From assembly GCA_015057625.1 (NCBI GenBank), contig SVDZ01000001.1:482300-546299 (forward strand): 64,000 nucleotides of DNA, written 5' to 3'. The notes under the pieces are model-generated. The model saw nothing but the letters and a program-made list of their open reading frames with translations, searched no databases and was not told the DNA's origin. Positions 17,509 to 26,218 of the stretch are shown here, in pieces. The DNA is from Lachnospiraceae bacterium. GTDB taxonomy: Bacteria; Bacillota; Clostridia; Lachnospirales; Lachnospiraceae. Numbering within the stretch: position 1 is the stretch's first letter; each line of letters begins with the position of its first letter. The translations under genes and the position numbers were made by a program.

Positions 17509-17760
17509 ATGGGATTATTTTTTAAAAACAAAAGTGAAGATGAATTAGATAACATACTAAGTTCAATTCATATGAACATGGCAAATAACTATAAAGATGC
17601 CGCGCAAAAAGACTTAATAAAATTCGAGGAGCAACTATCCGACATAATTAATGCCGGTAAAATCAGCACTCGTAAAATTGGCTATTACCAAAAAATTTTG
17701 GATGACCTTAAAATACAACTAAAAGGCTATACACATAAGGATCAAAAGCCAAACTGGTAG
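17509..17760 (+). CDS. Small conserved-looking cytosolic protein of unknown function
   Basis: The ATG at 17509 is preceded by GTGGAG at 9 nt and gives 83 residues; ATG/GTG codons just upstream overlap that site. The protein is hydrophilic and helix-rich, with a MGLFFKNKSEDELDNIL start, an NMANNYKDAAQKDL segment and an ending YTHKDQKPNW. I recall similar short proteins with a THKDQKP end in Lachnospiraceae but know no function. It lies 8 nt before the LTA-synthase-like gene, so the two are probably co-transcribed. The last 25 bases are duplicated at 15170. Confidence 0.75.
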   Translation: MGLFFKNKSEDELDNILSSIHMNMANNYKDAAQKDLIKFEEQLSDIINAGKISTRKIGYYQKILDDLKIQLKGYTHKDQKPNW

Positions 17761-17768
17761 GAGGAAAT

Positions 17769-19535
17769 ATGAACATCAATAATAAACTTCAAAAAATCAA
17801 AACAAACCAAATTATTTTCTACATAGTTTTATCTATATTAACTTTTTTGGAAGTTGAATTTTTAAATTCAGATGCAGCATTTTTTAAAATTAAACACCGA
17901 ATTGTTTATATAATTTTAGATTTAATAGTATATTTTTCAATATATACCATTATTGGTCTTTACTCAAAAAAAATCCTAAGAAGTTCTTTAATAACTTTGA
18001 TTGTCATTAACATATTTGCATGGGTTAACAATATAATCACTCAGTTCAGAGGATTAGCCTTCAGACTGACTGATATTCTCTCTGTTAAAACTGCTGCAAA
18101 TGTTGCTGGAATGTATTCTGTCAAATTCAATATTTTTCATTTAATATGGACAGCTTTATTCATTGTCTCCTTAATTATGATTATTATTTGGAGCAAGCAT
18201 TTAAATAAAATTAGCGAGACTCTTACTCTCAAAAATAAACTGATTTTTTCTGTTCTATGCTTATTCTTTATAGTAGCCATTCCTTTTGAAGCATACACTG
18301 CACTGGGCTTAAACAATTTTGACGGTTGCTATGTTGGTGGATATAATCTGTATCTTTTACACTCGGCTGTTCCAAATACTATCAAAAAACCTGTAGGCTA
18401 CAACAAAGATAATTATTCAGATTTAACAAAAGTCGAATGTACATCACAAAAACGCCCTAACATTATAGTAATAATGAATGAAAGTTTTTGTGACTTAAAC
18501 AGGGTTGTAGATATTGATACATCCGAAGATGTTTTACCTTTCTTCAACAAGTTTATAAAAGAAGAAAATATAATAGAAGGAAATACATATGTTTCCGTTT
18601 TTGGCGGTAACACAGCAAACTCGGAGATGGAATTTTTAACAGGATCCACTATGGGATTTTGGGGAGAGGAAAACCTATGCTATTCAATGGGATACTCTAA
18701 ATATATGGACATACTTCCAAACTGGCTTGAACAAATCGGTTATGACACTTACGGAATGCACCCTGCTACAGGAGATAATTACGGAAGGCGAGGTGTCTAC
18801 CAATATATGAAATTTAATAACCTCTGGTTTATTGATGAATTTCTTGACAAAGGCGCAAAAACTATTCATTTTGACAAAGCGGCTTATTTTCTAAAAGAAA
18901 TTATTTCAGACTCTGAAAATTACAGAATTATCACTGAAGAAATAGCGCGAAATGATAAACCCGTATTCATGTTTAACACTACTATACAAAATCATGGTGG
19001 ATATTTATGGCGCGGTTACAACGATGTAAAAATTCAAAATAAAGTTTCAAACAGTGAACTTAACAAAGAAACCAATGAGTACCTCACATTAATTAAACAG
19101 TCGGATAAAGCCCTAGAAGAATTAATTACATCTCTTAAGAATTCCGATGAAGATACTATTGTTCTTTTCTTTGGAGATCATCAACCGGCTGTTTCTCTTA
19201 ACTTATCCAGAGATTTAGGCAAGGAGCCAACGCGTAAGGAAATATTTAATACTCCTTTCTTTATCTGGGCTAACTTTGATATACAGGAAATGCATGACGT
19301 TGATACGAGCTTAAACTATCTTCCTAATATTCTTTTACAGCAATCAGGAATAGGTTTGCTCAATCAATATCAGAAAAACATTGAACAAGTCCGGGAGAAA
19401 TATCCTGTGTTATGTGTCAACAATACGGTAGATTCTTCCGGAAAGGAATTAAAATTTGACACTGTTTTTAAGAGTGACGATTTATTAAAAGAATACAAAA
19501 ATCAATCATATCATGTGATATACGATGCCGAATAA
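17769..19535 (+). CDS. LTA synthase-like membrane sulfatase / phosphoglycerol transferase
   Basis: A 588-residue protein with five N-terminal membrane segments (to about residue 190) and a large extracellular alkaline-phosphatase-superfamily domain. Key features match LtaS-type enzymes: metal-site start IIVIMNESFCD; nucleophile region FGGNTANSEMEFLTG with T282 as the likely catalytic threonine; and the C-terminal metal motif FFGDHQPA. These enzymes transfer glycerol phosphate from phosphatidylglycerol to make lipoteichoic acid or decorate a surface glycan. The acceptor here is not known. GGAGG precedes the ATG. The following gene encodes a GT-C-like polytopic protein, supporting a role in envelope glycopolymer synthesis. 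Confidence 0.87.
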   Translation: MNINNKLQKIKTNQIIFYIVLSILTFLEVEFLNSDAAFFKIKHRIVYIILDLIVYFSIYTIIGLYSKKILRSSLITLIVINIFAWVNNIITQFRGLAFRLTDILSVKTAANVAGMYSVKFNIFHLIWTALFIVSLIMIIIWSKHLNKISETLTLKNKLIFSVLCLFFIVAIPFEAYTALGLNNFDGCYVGGYNLYLLHSAVPNTIKKPVGYNKDNYSDLTKVECTSQKRPNIIVIMNESFCDLNRVVDIDTSEDVLPFFNKFIKEENIIEGNTYVSVFGGNTANSEMEFLTGSTMGFWGEENLCYSMGYSKYMDILPNWLEQIGYDTYGMHPATGDNYGRRGVYQYMKFNNLWFIDEFLDKGAKTIHFDKAAYFLKEIISDSENYRIITEEIARNDKPVFMFNTTIQNHGGYLWRGYNDVKIQNKVSNSELNKETNEYLTLIKQSDKALEELITSLKNSDEDTIVLFFGDHQPAVSLNLSRDLGKEPTRKEIFNTPFFIWANFDIQEMHDVDTSLNYLPNILLQQSGIGLLNQYQKNIEQVREKYPVLCVNNTVDSSGKELKFDTVFKSDDLLKEYKNQSYHVIYDAE

Positions 19536-19551
19536 GAAAGAAGGTACATAA

Positions 19552-21123
19552 ATGGATAATGCTACAAATAAATTGCCAAAACTAAAATACGACACTAAAA
19601 CTTCACTGATATTAATTGGAGTTCTTTCCGTTTTACTGATTTTACCGATGTTTTTCAAAATAGGATTACTTGATGACGGAATGTTCCATCTTGGAAGACT
19701 TGCTTCTCTTTCAAGAGATATTACATTTGCTAATCTAAAACCCGCAATTTACAGTGAAACCTTTTATGGCTATGGATATCCTCTGGGTATATTTTATCCT
19801 GATTTGTTTTTATATCCTTTTGCACTATTGGCTAAATTAGGTCTCAACGAATACTACAGTTATTTACTGTTCATGATATTTATCAGTTTTGCATCCGGCT
19901 TAAGCTTTTACTTTTGTATCGGAAAAATATACAGATACATTAATATAGAAGATTCAGAAAAATACACACTACTTTCCACAATCCTATATCTATTTTTTCC
20001 ATACAGAATTTGGGATTTGCTGGCTCGTGAGGCATTGGGAGAATGTATTTTCTTTATAGCTTTTCCTATAATAGTGCTTGGAATTTATGAAATCTTTTAC
20101 AACAAAAAGTTCAGCTTCGCGCTTTTCTTTGGAATGTTCGCCATGATTAACGGTCATATACTTTCAACCGCTATGACTTGTTTTGTTTTAGTTGTGTTCT
20201 ACATTCTCAACATCAAAAAGATAATCGAAACTCCAAAGATTATTTTGTACACATTTATAAATGCACTTCTCACTATTGTGACTACTCTTGCTATTATTCT
20301 TCCTTTACTGGAAATGCAAAGTTTCACATATATGTACTATCAGACGGGCGTTAAAACATTCGGATTAATAAAGGATCATGCGCTTCATATCTGCGACAAC
20401 GATATCGTGAGTCTCATCATTACAATAGTTGTTCTTATTGCTTTGTTAATTGCTGCTTTAAAGGTCGGTATAATTGGAAAACTACGAATTGCTACTGCAA
20501 TTTTTATCTTTATGGAGACTGATTTGTTCTGTTGGGGGGCACTTGAAAATGCGATTCCTCAAATTAATAATCTCCAGTTTCCTATCAGAATGTTAGTTTT
20601 TGCTGCCGTACCACTCTGTGTTACTTTTATTTTGGCTCACAAAGAGAAATCATTTATCGGAGTATTTAGTTTTTCATTATTTGCTTTCGGTATAGTTTTT
20701 CTCACTGTATCTCAATCCCTTCCGATTCCTGAATCCGGATTTTTTGCAGAATACAGTATGGGAAAAGGCGAATATATGCCAAATGATTTTAGAGAAGAAT
20801 ACATAAAAGATGAGAATTTTATAAACTATTGTGATAAGTACAATGTTCAAAAATCAGGCAACACCTACACTTTTACAGCCATTGACAATAAAGTCACTCT
20901 TCCTCTTTTTTACTACAAAGGCTACAAAGTTAGTGATGAAAAAAATGATTATTCTTATTCAAGTGACTTAGGTCTTATTTCAATTGATAATGTTAAAGGA
21001 GATTCGTTGACAGTTACTTACGCCGGAACTACTATCCAAAAAGCATCGAATTATATAAGTTATATCTCCTTTATTCTTATTTGCATATTTGCATTTTTTA
21101 AAAGAAAAAAAGAAAACATTTAA
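19552..21123 (+). CDS. Polytopic membrane protein, PTPS-related/GT-C-like
   Basis: A 523-residue protein with about eleven hydrophobic segments and a C-terminal extracellular beta-rich part (about 420-500) before a final membrane helix and a basic tail RKKKEN. After the first helix comes LLDDGMFHLGRLASLSRD, an acidic loop-1 motif like that of the 6-pyruvoyl-tetrahydropterin synthase-related/YfhO-type membrane proteins, thought to be GT-C glycosyltransferases using lipid-linked sugars. FFPYRIWDLLAREALGE is a second family-like stretch. It follows the LTA-synthase-like gene by 16 nt with its own ribosome binding site. A role in glycosylating a teichoic-acid-like polymer is inference. Confidence 0.7.
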   Translation: MDNATNKLPKLKYDTKTSLILIGVLSVLLILPMFFKIGLLDDGMFHLGRLASLSRDITFANLKPAIYSETFYGYGYPLGIFYPDLFLYPFALLAKLGLNEYYSYLLFMIFISFASGLSFYFCIGKIYRYINIEDSEKYTLLSTILYLFFPYRIWDLLAREALGECIFFIAFPIIVLGIYEIFYNKKFSFALFFGMFAMINGHILSTAMTCFVLVVFYILNIKKIIETPKIILYTFINALLTIVTTLAIILPLLEMQSFTYMYYQTGVKTFGLIKDHALHICDNDIVSLIITIVVLIALLIAALKVGIIGKLRIATAIFIFMETDLFCWGALENAIPQINNLQFPIRMLVFAAVPLCVTFILAHKEKSFIGVFSFSLFAFGIVFLTVSQSLPIPESGFFAEYSMGKGEYMPNDFREEYIKDENFINYCDKYNVQKSGNTYTFTAIDNKVTLPLFYYKGYKVSDEKNDYSYSSDLGLISIDNVKGDSLTVTYAGTTIQKASNYISYISFILICIFAFFKRKKENI

Positions 21124-21128
21124 CTATA

Positions 21129-21166
21129 AAAGGCAACTGCACAATTAGTGTAGTTGCCTTCTTTTT
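21129..21166. terminator. Bidirectional terminator between the envelope operon and trmB
   Basis: AAGGCAACT/AGTTGCCTT stem with a T-rich end on the plus strand and an A-rich start that serves the minus strand. Confidence 0.85.
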
Positions 21167-21172
21167 CGTTGA

Positions 21173-21811
21173 TTATCTGTTTGCAATTAATTTATTAATT
21201 GGATTTCCCTTTGCAGAAAATCTCTCCTCGTATTCAGTCATTACATTTCCAGCATTCATTTTTTCATCGTTGTGAAGATCTCTGGTGAATTCAACAATAT
21301 TCCATCCCGCCATAGGAATCTGTTCAAGAGAAAAATCAAATAAAAGATTATTGTCAGTCTTAAACTCCACTACGCCATCTTTCTTAAGTATCTTGTCATA
21401 TCTTGCAAAAAACTCTTTTGATGTAAGACGTCTTTTTGCATGTCTGTCCTTTGGCCATGGATCTGAGAAATTCAGATAAATCTTATCCACCTCTCCCTCT
21501 GCAAAACAATCTGCAATTGTCTCTGCATCCATTCTAATAAAGAAGAGATTATCTATATCAAGTTCTGTTCTCTTTTCGATAGCTCTAATCAATACACTTG
21601 AGAATTTTTCTATTCCTATATAATTAATATCCGGATTGTCCAGTGCAAGCTGTGTTATGAACTTACCTTTTCCCATACCAATCTCAATTCGTATAGGCTT
21701 GTCATTTCCAAATACCTCATTCCACTTTCCTTTATAATTCTGTGGCTCATTTATTGTAAATTCACTTTCTGCTATAGCTTCACGTGATCCCGGCACATTG
21801 CGCAATCTCAT
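21173..21811 (-). CDS. trmB: tRNA (guanine-N7-)-methyltransferase
   Basis: A 212-residue class I SAM-dependent methyltransferase that makes m7G46 in the tRNA variable loop. MRLRNVPG at the N-terminus, the SAM-binding IEIGMGKGKF, NYIGIEKFSSV, and the signature YLNFSDPWPKDRHAKRRL are typical of TrmB. Length is normal. It is a single gene, convergent with the envelope operon and divergent from the V-type ATPase operon. Confidence 0.97.
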   Translation of the reverse strand: MRLRNVPGSREAIAESEFTINEPQNYKGKWNEVFGNDKPIRIEIGMGKGKFITQLALDNPDINYIGIEKFSSVLIRAIEKRTELDIDNLFFIRMDAETIADCFAEGEVDKIYLNFSDPWPKDRHAKRRLTSKEFFARYDKILKKDGVVEFKTDNNLLFDFSLEQIPMAGWNIVEFTRDLHNDEKMNAGNVMTEYEERFSAKGNPINKLIANR

Positions 21812-21958
21812 TTTCTTTCCTCCAAATTTAATTAGTCGACATTATTTTAATACAAATTCTCATTTTTGAAAATAATAATTTTAATTCTCCACTCATTCAC
21901 AATTATAAGCCCTTAATTTTTTGCTCAAATTATTGAAAAAAACTCAAAAAGTGGTAGT

Positions 21959-21974
21959 GTTATACATGTATAAC
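21959..21974. promoter_or_regulatory. Perfect 16-bp palindrome over the V-ATPase -10 region
   Basis: GTTATACATGTATAAC is a perfect palindrome. It overlaps an extended -10 (TG-T-TATACA, 21958-21966) and ends 26 bp before the first ATPase start codon. Position and symmetry suggest a dimeric regulator's operator. The -35 side is poor. Confidence 0.5.
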
Positions 21975-22000
21975 AAAAAAATCAGAAAAGGAGGCTACGT

Positions 22001-22324
22001 ATGGTTAATAACATTAACGAAGTAATTGCCAACCTTGCAAAAATTGATTCTGCTACGTCCCAGATTATGGAAAGCACTAAAAAAGAACAAAGTGCCTATT
22101 CTGAAGAGATGCGACAGAAAACAATTGATTTCGACAGAGAGCTTGATGCCCAGGTCGAAAAGAAAGTTGATGAGATCAGAAAGGAATTGTTTGAATCCAA
22201 CCAGAAGCTTATCGATGAGTACATGGAAGAATCTACTAATACCCATGACAGGCTCGACAAACTTTTCACTGAAAAAAGAGAAGAGTGGATTGATACAATT
22301 TTCAACAATATTATAAAGGAGTGA
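22001..22324 (+). CDS. V/A-type ATPase peripheral-stalk subunit (G/H-like)
   Basis: A 107-residue all-helical charged protein (KKEQSAYSEEMRQ..., AQVEKKVDEIRKELFE) predicted to form a long coiled coil, as peripheral-stalk subunits of rotary ATPases do. It has AAAGGAGG before the ATG, is the first gene of the operon and ends 4 nt before subunit C. Identity rests on coiled-coil character, size and position, since these stalk subunits diverge strongly. It would pair with subunit E to hold the A3B3 head. Confidence 0.75.
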   Translation: MVNNINEVIANLAKIDSATSQIMESTKKEQSAYSEEMRQKTIDFDRELDAQVEKKVDEIRKELFESNQKLIDEYMEESTNTHDRLDKLFTEKREEWIDTIFNNIIKE

Positions 22325-22328
22325 TTAT

Positions 22329-23387
22329 ATGGCTAAAGGCAATGTTTTTGCATACAGCGCCTTAACTACAAAGATAAAAGCCATGGGAAGTAATCTCTTC
22401 AAAGAAAAAGAATGGTTAGAACTTGCAAACTGCAGTTCAGTTGCGGAAGCCTTCGCATACCTTCAAAAGCAACCAAATTATGTACAGCTTTTTGCTGATC
22501 TTGACCCGGCAAATGTGCATCGAGGCGAAATCGAATGGCTGCTTAATTTTTCTACTTATGAGGACTTTACTAAAATTGTCCATTTTGCCCAAAAGAATCA
22601 GAGTGAATATCTTGGTCTCTACTTTATCAGATATGAGATACTCACCCTTAAAAGATATATTCGTATAATATTGGACCCTCGTCAGTCATCAACTGTTTCA
22701 GTTCTGGAAAATGACTTCGAGCGTCATTCCAAAATAAATACCAAACTTGTTGCGGAATCTACCAATCTTGAAGAATTCATCAACAAGTTATCCGGTACAA
22801 AATATTTCGATATTCTTAGCAGGGTAAAAACTACCTTCCCAAATCCGACATTGTTTGATTATGAGATGGCTCTTGATATGTACTACTTCTCTTCTTTCTG
22901 GGAGCAGAAAGATAAGATTTTTACAAAATCAGAAAATGAGTTTATCACCAGATCTTACGGTATCAGAATTGACTTGCTTAATCTTTTGTGGATATATCGC
23001 TGTAAGGCATATTACACAGTTAGCAACGATGCTATTTATACTTTCCTTCTTCCTATTAATTATAAATTGAAAAAGGAAAACATAAAACAGCTTGTAGAAG
23101 CATCATCGGCAAAAGAGGTCATTGACTTGGCCAACAAAACCTACTACGGTAAAAAACATACTTTCACTACTGATTCTACACTTGAATCTCAATGTGAAAA
23201 AATTATTGATGATGTGATCAGAAAGGATTACAAAGATAATCCATATTCTCTTGCATGTATTACCGCTTATTTCCATTTCAGGAATTCGGAATCTGCAAAA
23301 ATCATAACAGCTTTAGAGTGCATCCGATACGGATACCCCCCTGAAACTGTTATGGAATATATTAAAAGAAAGGGGAGTAGTGTTTAA
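22329..23387 (+). CDS. ntpC: V/A-type ATPase subunit C
   Basis: A 352-residue soluble, helix-rich protein of the AC39/V-ATPase C family, which joins the central rotor shaft to the membrane ring. Starts FAYSALTTKIKAM, with internal YEILTLKRYIRIIL and the C-terminal CITAYFHFRNSESAKIITALECIRYG, all typical of the family. It is translationally coupled to subunit I by a TAATG overlap at 23385-23389. Confidence 0.92.
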   Translation: MAKGNVFAYSALTTKIKAMGSNLFKEKEWLELANCSSVAEAFAYLQKQPNYVQLFADLDPANVHRGEIEWLLNFSTYEDFTKIVHFAQKNQSEYLGLYFIRYEILTLKRYIRIILDPRQSSTVSVLENDFERHSKINTKLVAESTNLEEFINKLSGTKYFDILSRVKTTFPNPTLFDYEMALDMYYFSSFWEQKDKIFTKSENEFITRSYGIRIDLLNLLWIYRCKAYYTVSNDAIYTFLLPINYKLKKENIKQLVEASSAKEVIDLANKTYYGKKHTFTTDSTLESQCEKIIDDVIRKDYKDNPYSLACITAYFHFRNSESAKIITALECIRYGYPPETVMEYIKRKGSSV

Positions 23388-25312
23388 TGATTGTAAAAAT
23401 GAGTTTCGTGACATTGGCAGGACCTAAATCCGACATCGACCGAATCATTGATACTTACTTATCAAAATATGAAATACAGCTTGAAAATGCATTGGTCGAA
23501 CTCAATTCGTCAGGCGATTTACTTCCTTTTGTTGAGGCAAATCCATACAAGACATTACTTGACAATGCTCATGAATTGATATCCCTTGTGGGAGCTGACA
23601 GCAAGGAACCTCTCACAGAACTTACTGTTCTTGAGGCCAAGGATATCATCGAAGATGTTAGCGGAAAAATATCAAAATACAAAGAATCAATTGAGTCGTT
23701 CAAACTCGATAAAAAACATCTTATGGAAGATTATGAAAAAATAGCTCCGTTTAAGGATATCGAATATAACCTTAATGATGTTTTGAAAATGAACTATATC
23801 AAGTACAAATTTGGACGAATTCCTAAAGATATGTACAAGAGCTTTGAAGATTTTATTGCTCCGGATATGGAAGCTTTATTCATTCAGGGCTATATGGATA
23901 ACGACTATGTTTACGGTGTTTATTTTGCACCTGAGTCATCTATCGAACGAACTGAAACTTCCTTTGACGCTCTTCATTTTGAAACAATAGTGATTCCTGA
24001 AGAATATGAAGGAACACCTTCAGATATCTGTCTCGACATCAGAAAGAAGATTGCTGTAATCGATGAAGATATAAATAATATTGAATCAAAATTAGTTAAT
24101 ATTATTCAGTACAACAAGATAGATATTTTAAGTGCTTACAAGCGTATCGAGATTGCTTACGGCAACTTTGATGTAAGAAAGCTTGCGGCTTGTACAAGAC
24201 AATCCAACATTGTTTTCCATGTTCTTTGCGGATGGATGGCAACTGAGGATGCAGAAAGACTTCTTGCGGAGACCGAGGACGATGACAATGTTGTCTGCAT
24301 GATTGATGAGGAGGCTACAGAAAAGAAAGCTCCTCCGACCAAGCTTAAAAATCCAAAAATCTTTAAGCCGTTTGAAATGTTTGTTGATATGTATGGTACA
24401 CCAAAATATGGAGAGGTTGATCCTACATTACTTGTTGCATTGACCTATCCGTTACTATTCGGAATAATGTTTGGCGATGTAGGACAGGGACTTTTTCTTA
24501 TGATTGGTGGTTTTCTTCTATATAAATTAAAAGGAATAAAACTTGCCGGAATCATTTCGTACGCCGGAATGGTTTCTACCATATTCGGTTTCCTATACGG
24601 AAGCATATTTGGTTTTGAAGATTTAATTGAAGGGTTGTGGATTAACCCGAGAGAAAGTATGGTTAATCTTCCGGTTGTAGGCAATGTAAATATTGTATTC
24701 GTTGCCACGATTCTATTTGGTATATTTTTGATAATATTGTCAATGGTTCTAAATATGTACAATTGCATTAAAATGAAAAAATATACCGATTTACTCATAG
24801 GTCCAAACGGTCTTACCGGTTTCATTTTCTACGGTGTAGTCATTGGCTGTATTATACTTGCCATGACCGGACACGAAGTAAAATATATGGCTGCTATAAT
24901 TGTACTTTTAATAGTTTCTTTAATAATCATAGCAATCAAAGAACCTATTGAGAATGCTCTCGAAAAGAAATCAAAACTTTTGGAAGAATCTGCTCCAATT
25001 TTTGTTGTTAAACAGTTCTTTGAACTTTTCGAGGTACTGCTTTCTTACTTCACCAACACTCTTTCTTTCATAAGAGTTGGGGCCTTCGCTATCAGCCACG
25101 GTATTATGATGGAAGTTGTTCTAATTCTTGCCGGGGTTGCTGAAGGAAAAATCGGATTAAAGGCAGTTATTGTTTTAATTATTGGTAACCTGTTTGTATG
25201 TGGTCTTGAAGGACTCATCGTTGGAATTCAGTGCTTGCGTCTTGAGTATTACGAGATGTTTGGACGTTTCTACAGCGGAACAGGTAAAAAATTTAACCCA
25301 TATCAGCACTAG
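23387..25312 (+). CDS. ntpI: V/A-type ATPase subunit I (a-subunit)
   Basis: A 641-residue protein: cytoplasmic N-terminal half (1 to about 325) with coiled coils (SGKISKYKESIESFKLDKK), then about seven to eight membrane segments. VDPTLLVALTYPLLFGIMFGDVGQG and LSFIRVGAFAISHGIMM are V-type a-subunit hallmarks; the arginine in SFIRVGAFA is the residue facing the rotor carboxylate. It forms the ion half-channels and the stator link. An internal ATG at 23399 is an alternative start, but the overlapping ATG keeps coupling to subunit C. Confidence 0.95.
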   Translation: MIVKMSFVTLAGPKSDIDRIIDTYLSKYEIQLENALVELNSSGDLLPFVEANPYKTLLDNAHELISLVGADSKEPLTELTVLEAKDIIEDVSGKISKYKESIESFKLDKKHLMEDYEKIAPFKDIEYNLNDVLKMNYIKYKFGRIPKDMYKSFEDFIAPDMEALFIQGYMDNDYVYGVYFAPESSIERTETSFDALHFETIVIPEEYEGTPSDICLDIRKKIAVIDEDINNIESKLVNIIQYNKIDILSAYKRIEIAYGNFDVRKLAACTRQSNIVFHVLCGWMATEDAERLLAETEDDDNVVCMIDEEATEKKAPPTKLKNPKIFKPFEMFVDMYGTPKYGEVDPTLLVALTYPLLFGIMFGDVGQGLFLMIGGFLLYKLKGIKLAGIISYAGMVSTIFGFLYGSIFGFEDLIEGLWINPRESMVNLPVVGNVNIVFVATILFGIFLIILSMVLNMYNCIKMKKYTDLLIGPNGLTGFIFYGVVIGCIILAMTGHEVKYMAAIIVLLIVSLIIIAIKEPIENALEKKSKLLEESAPIFVVKQFFELFEVLLSYFTNTLSFIRVGAFAISHGIMMEVVLILAGVAEGKIGLKAVIVLIIGNLFVCGLEGLIVGIQCLRLEYYEMFGRFYSGTGKKFNPYQH

Positions 25313-25378
25313 AATTGCTGAAAATCTTAAATAATTACATTAGTTTATATATTTTTTAACATTAGGAGGATTTTTATT

Positions 25379-25819
25379 ATGTTAGTTAATCTTATTTCAT
25401 TATTTTTATTTGTACTTACAATTGCATTACCTGTAGCTTTTTACTACGCAGTTAGCGACAAGAGCAAAACAGCTGCAAAGCATTCACTTTTGGGAAATGT
25501 TATTTCTTTCTCTTTAGTTTTTGCAGGCTCATCAATTTTCTTATTTGCTAACACAGCATCAGCTGCAGAATCTATCGATCTTAGCACTGTACCACTTTCA
25601 GTTGGTCTTGGTTTTATCGGTGCTGCTCTTGCAGTTGGTCTTGGTTCAATCGGTTGTGGTATTGCAGTTGCAAATGCTGCAAGTGCCGCTCTTAGCGCAG
25701 TAAGTGAAGGAAGCCCATTCGGTACAGCACTTATTTTCGTAGCCCTTGGTGAAGGTGTTGCCATCTACGGATTCCTTATTGCTTTCTTAATTTTAAGTAA
25801 ACTTCCTGCACTTGTTTAA
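25379..25819 (+). CDS. ntpK: V/A-type ATPase rotor-ring subunit K (proteolipid)
   Basis: A 146-residue protein with four membrane helices. The first two (about 3-25, 39-60) are less conserved. The last two carry the ring motif: VGLGFIGAALAVGLGSIGCGIAVANAA and VALGEGVAIYGFLIAFLIL, with E125 as the ion-binding carboxylate. Only the second hairpin has a visible carboxylate, as in duplicated V-type proteolipids, here with a worn first hairpin. AGGAGG precedes the ATG. Whether H+ or Na+ is carried cannot be settled by eye. Confidence 0.92.
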   Translation: MLVNLISLFLFVLTIALPVAFYYAVSDKSKTAAKHSLLGNVISFSLVFAGSSIFLFANTASAAESIDLSTVPLSVGLGFIGAALAVGLGSIGCGIAVANAASAALSAVSEGSPFGTALIFVALGEGVAIYGFLIAFLILSKLPALV

Positions 25820-25869
25820 TTCAAGAAGTTATATACTATTATTATTTATATATTAGGGAGGAACAATTT

Positions 25870-26178
25870 ATGAGAATGTTTCTCATCAGTGACAACGTTG
25901 ACACACTTACAGGCATGAGACTTGCAGGTATTGAAGGCGTCGTTGTCCATGAAAAAAATGAAATTAAAGAGGCTGTTACTAATGTTCTTTCAAACAAAGA
26001 CATTGGTATCATCCTCATCACCGAGAAATGCAGTTCTCTGATTCCTGAAGTTGTGGATGATATCAAATTAAACCGAAAGTTTCCACTTCTTCTTGAAATC
26101 CCTGACCGTCACGGTTCTGGACGCCGTTCAGATTTCATTACTGCATATATCAACGAAGCAATCGGTATCAAAATTTAA
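25870..26178 (+). CDS. ntpG: V/A-type ATPase subunit F
   Basis: A 102-residue Rossmann-like protein of the V-ATPase F family (called NtpG in Enterococcus). FLISDNVDTLTGMRLAGIEGVVV at the start, IGIILITEKCSSLIPEVVDDI in the middle and a PLLLEIPD..GSGR segment near the end match the family. It sits in the central shaft next to subunit D. GGGAGG lies 8 nt before the ATG. Confidence 0.9.
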   Translation: MRMFLISDNVDTLTGMRLAGIEGVVVHEKNEIKEAVTNVLSNKDIGIILITEKCSSLIPEVVDDIKLNRKFPLLLEIPDRHGSGRRSDFITAYINEAIGIKI

Positions 26179-26218
26179 GTTAATAAACAGAAAATAGTTT
26201 AAATAATATAGAAAGGGT

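Noticed and set aside
24157..24342. Antisense frames inside ATPase genes, and similar frames in gyrA and mnmG
   Set aside because: They lie opposite well-conserved genes, lack ribosome sites and show no recognisable domains.
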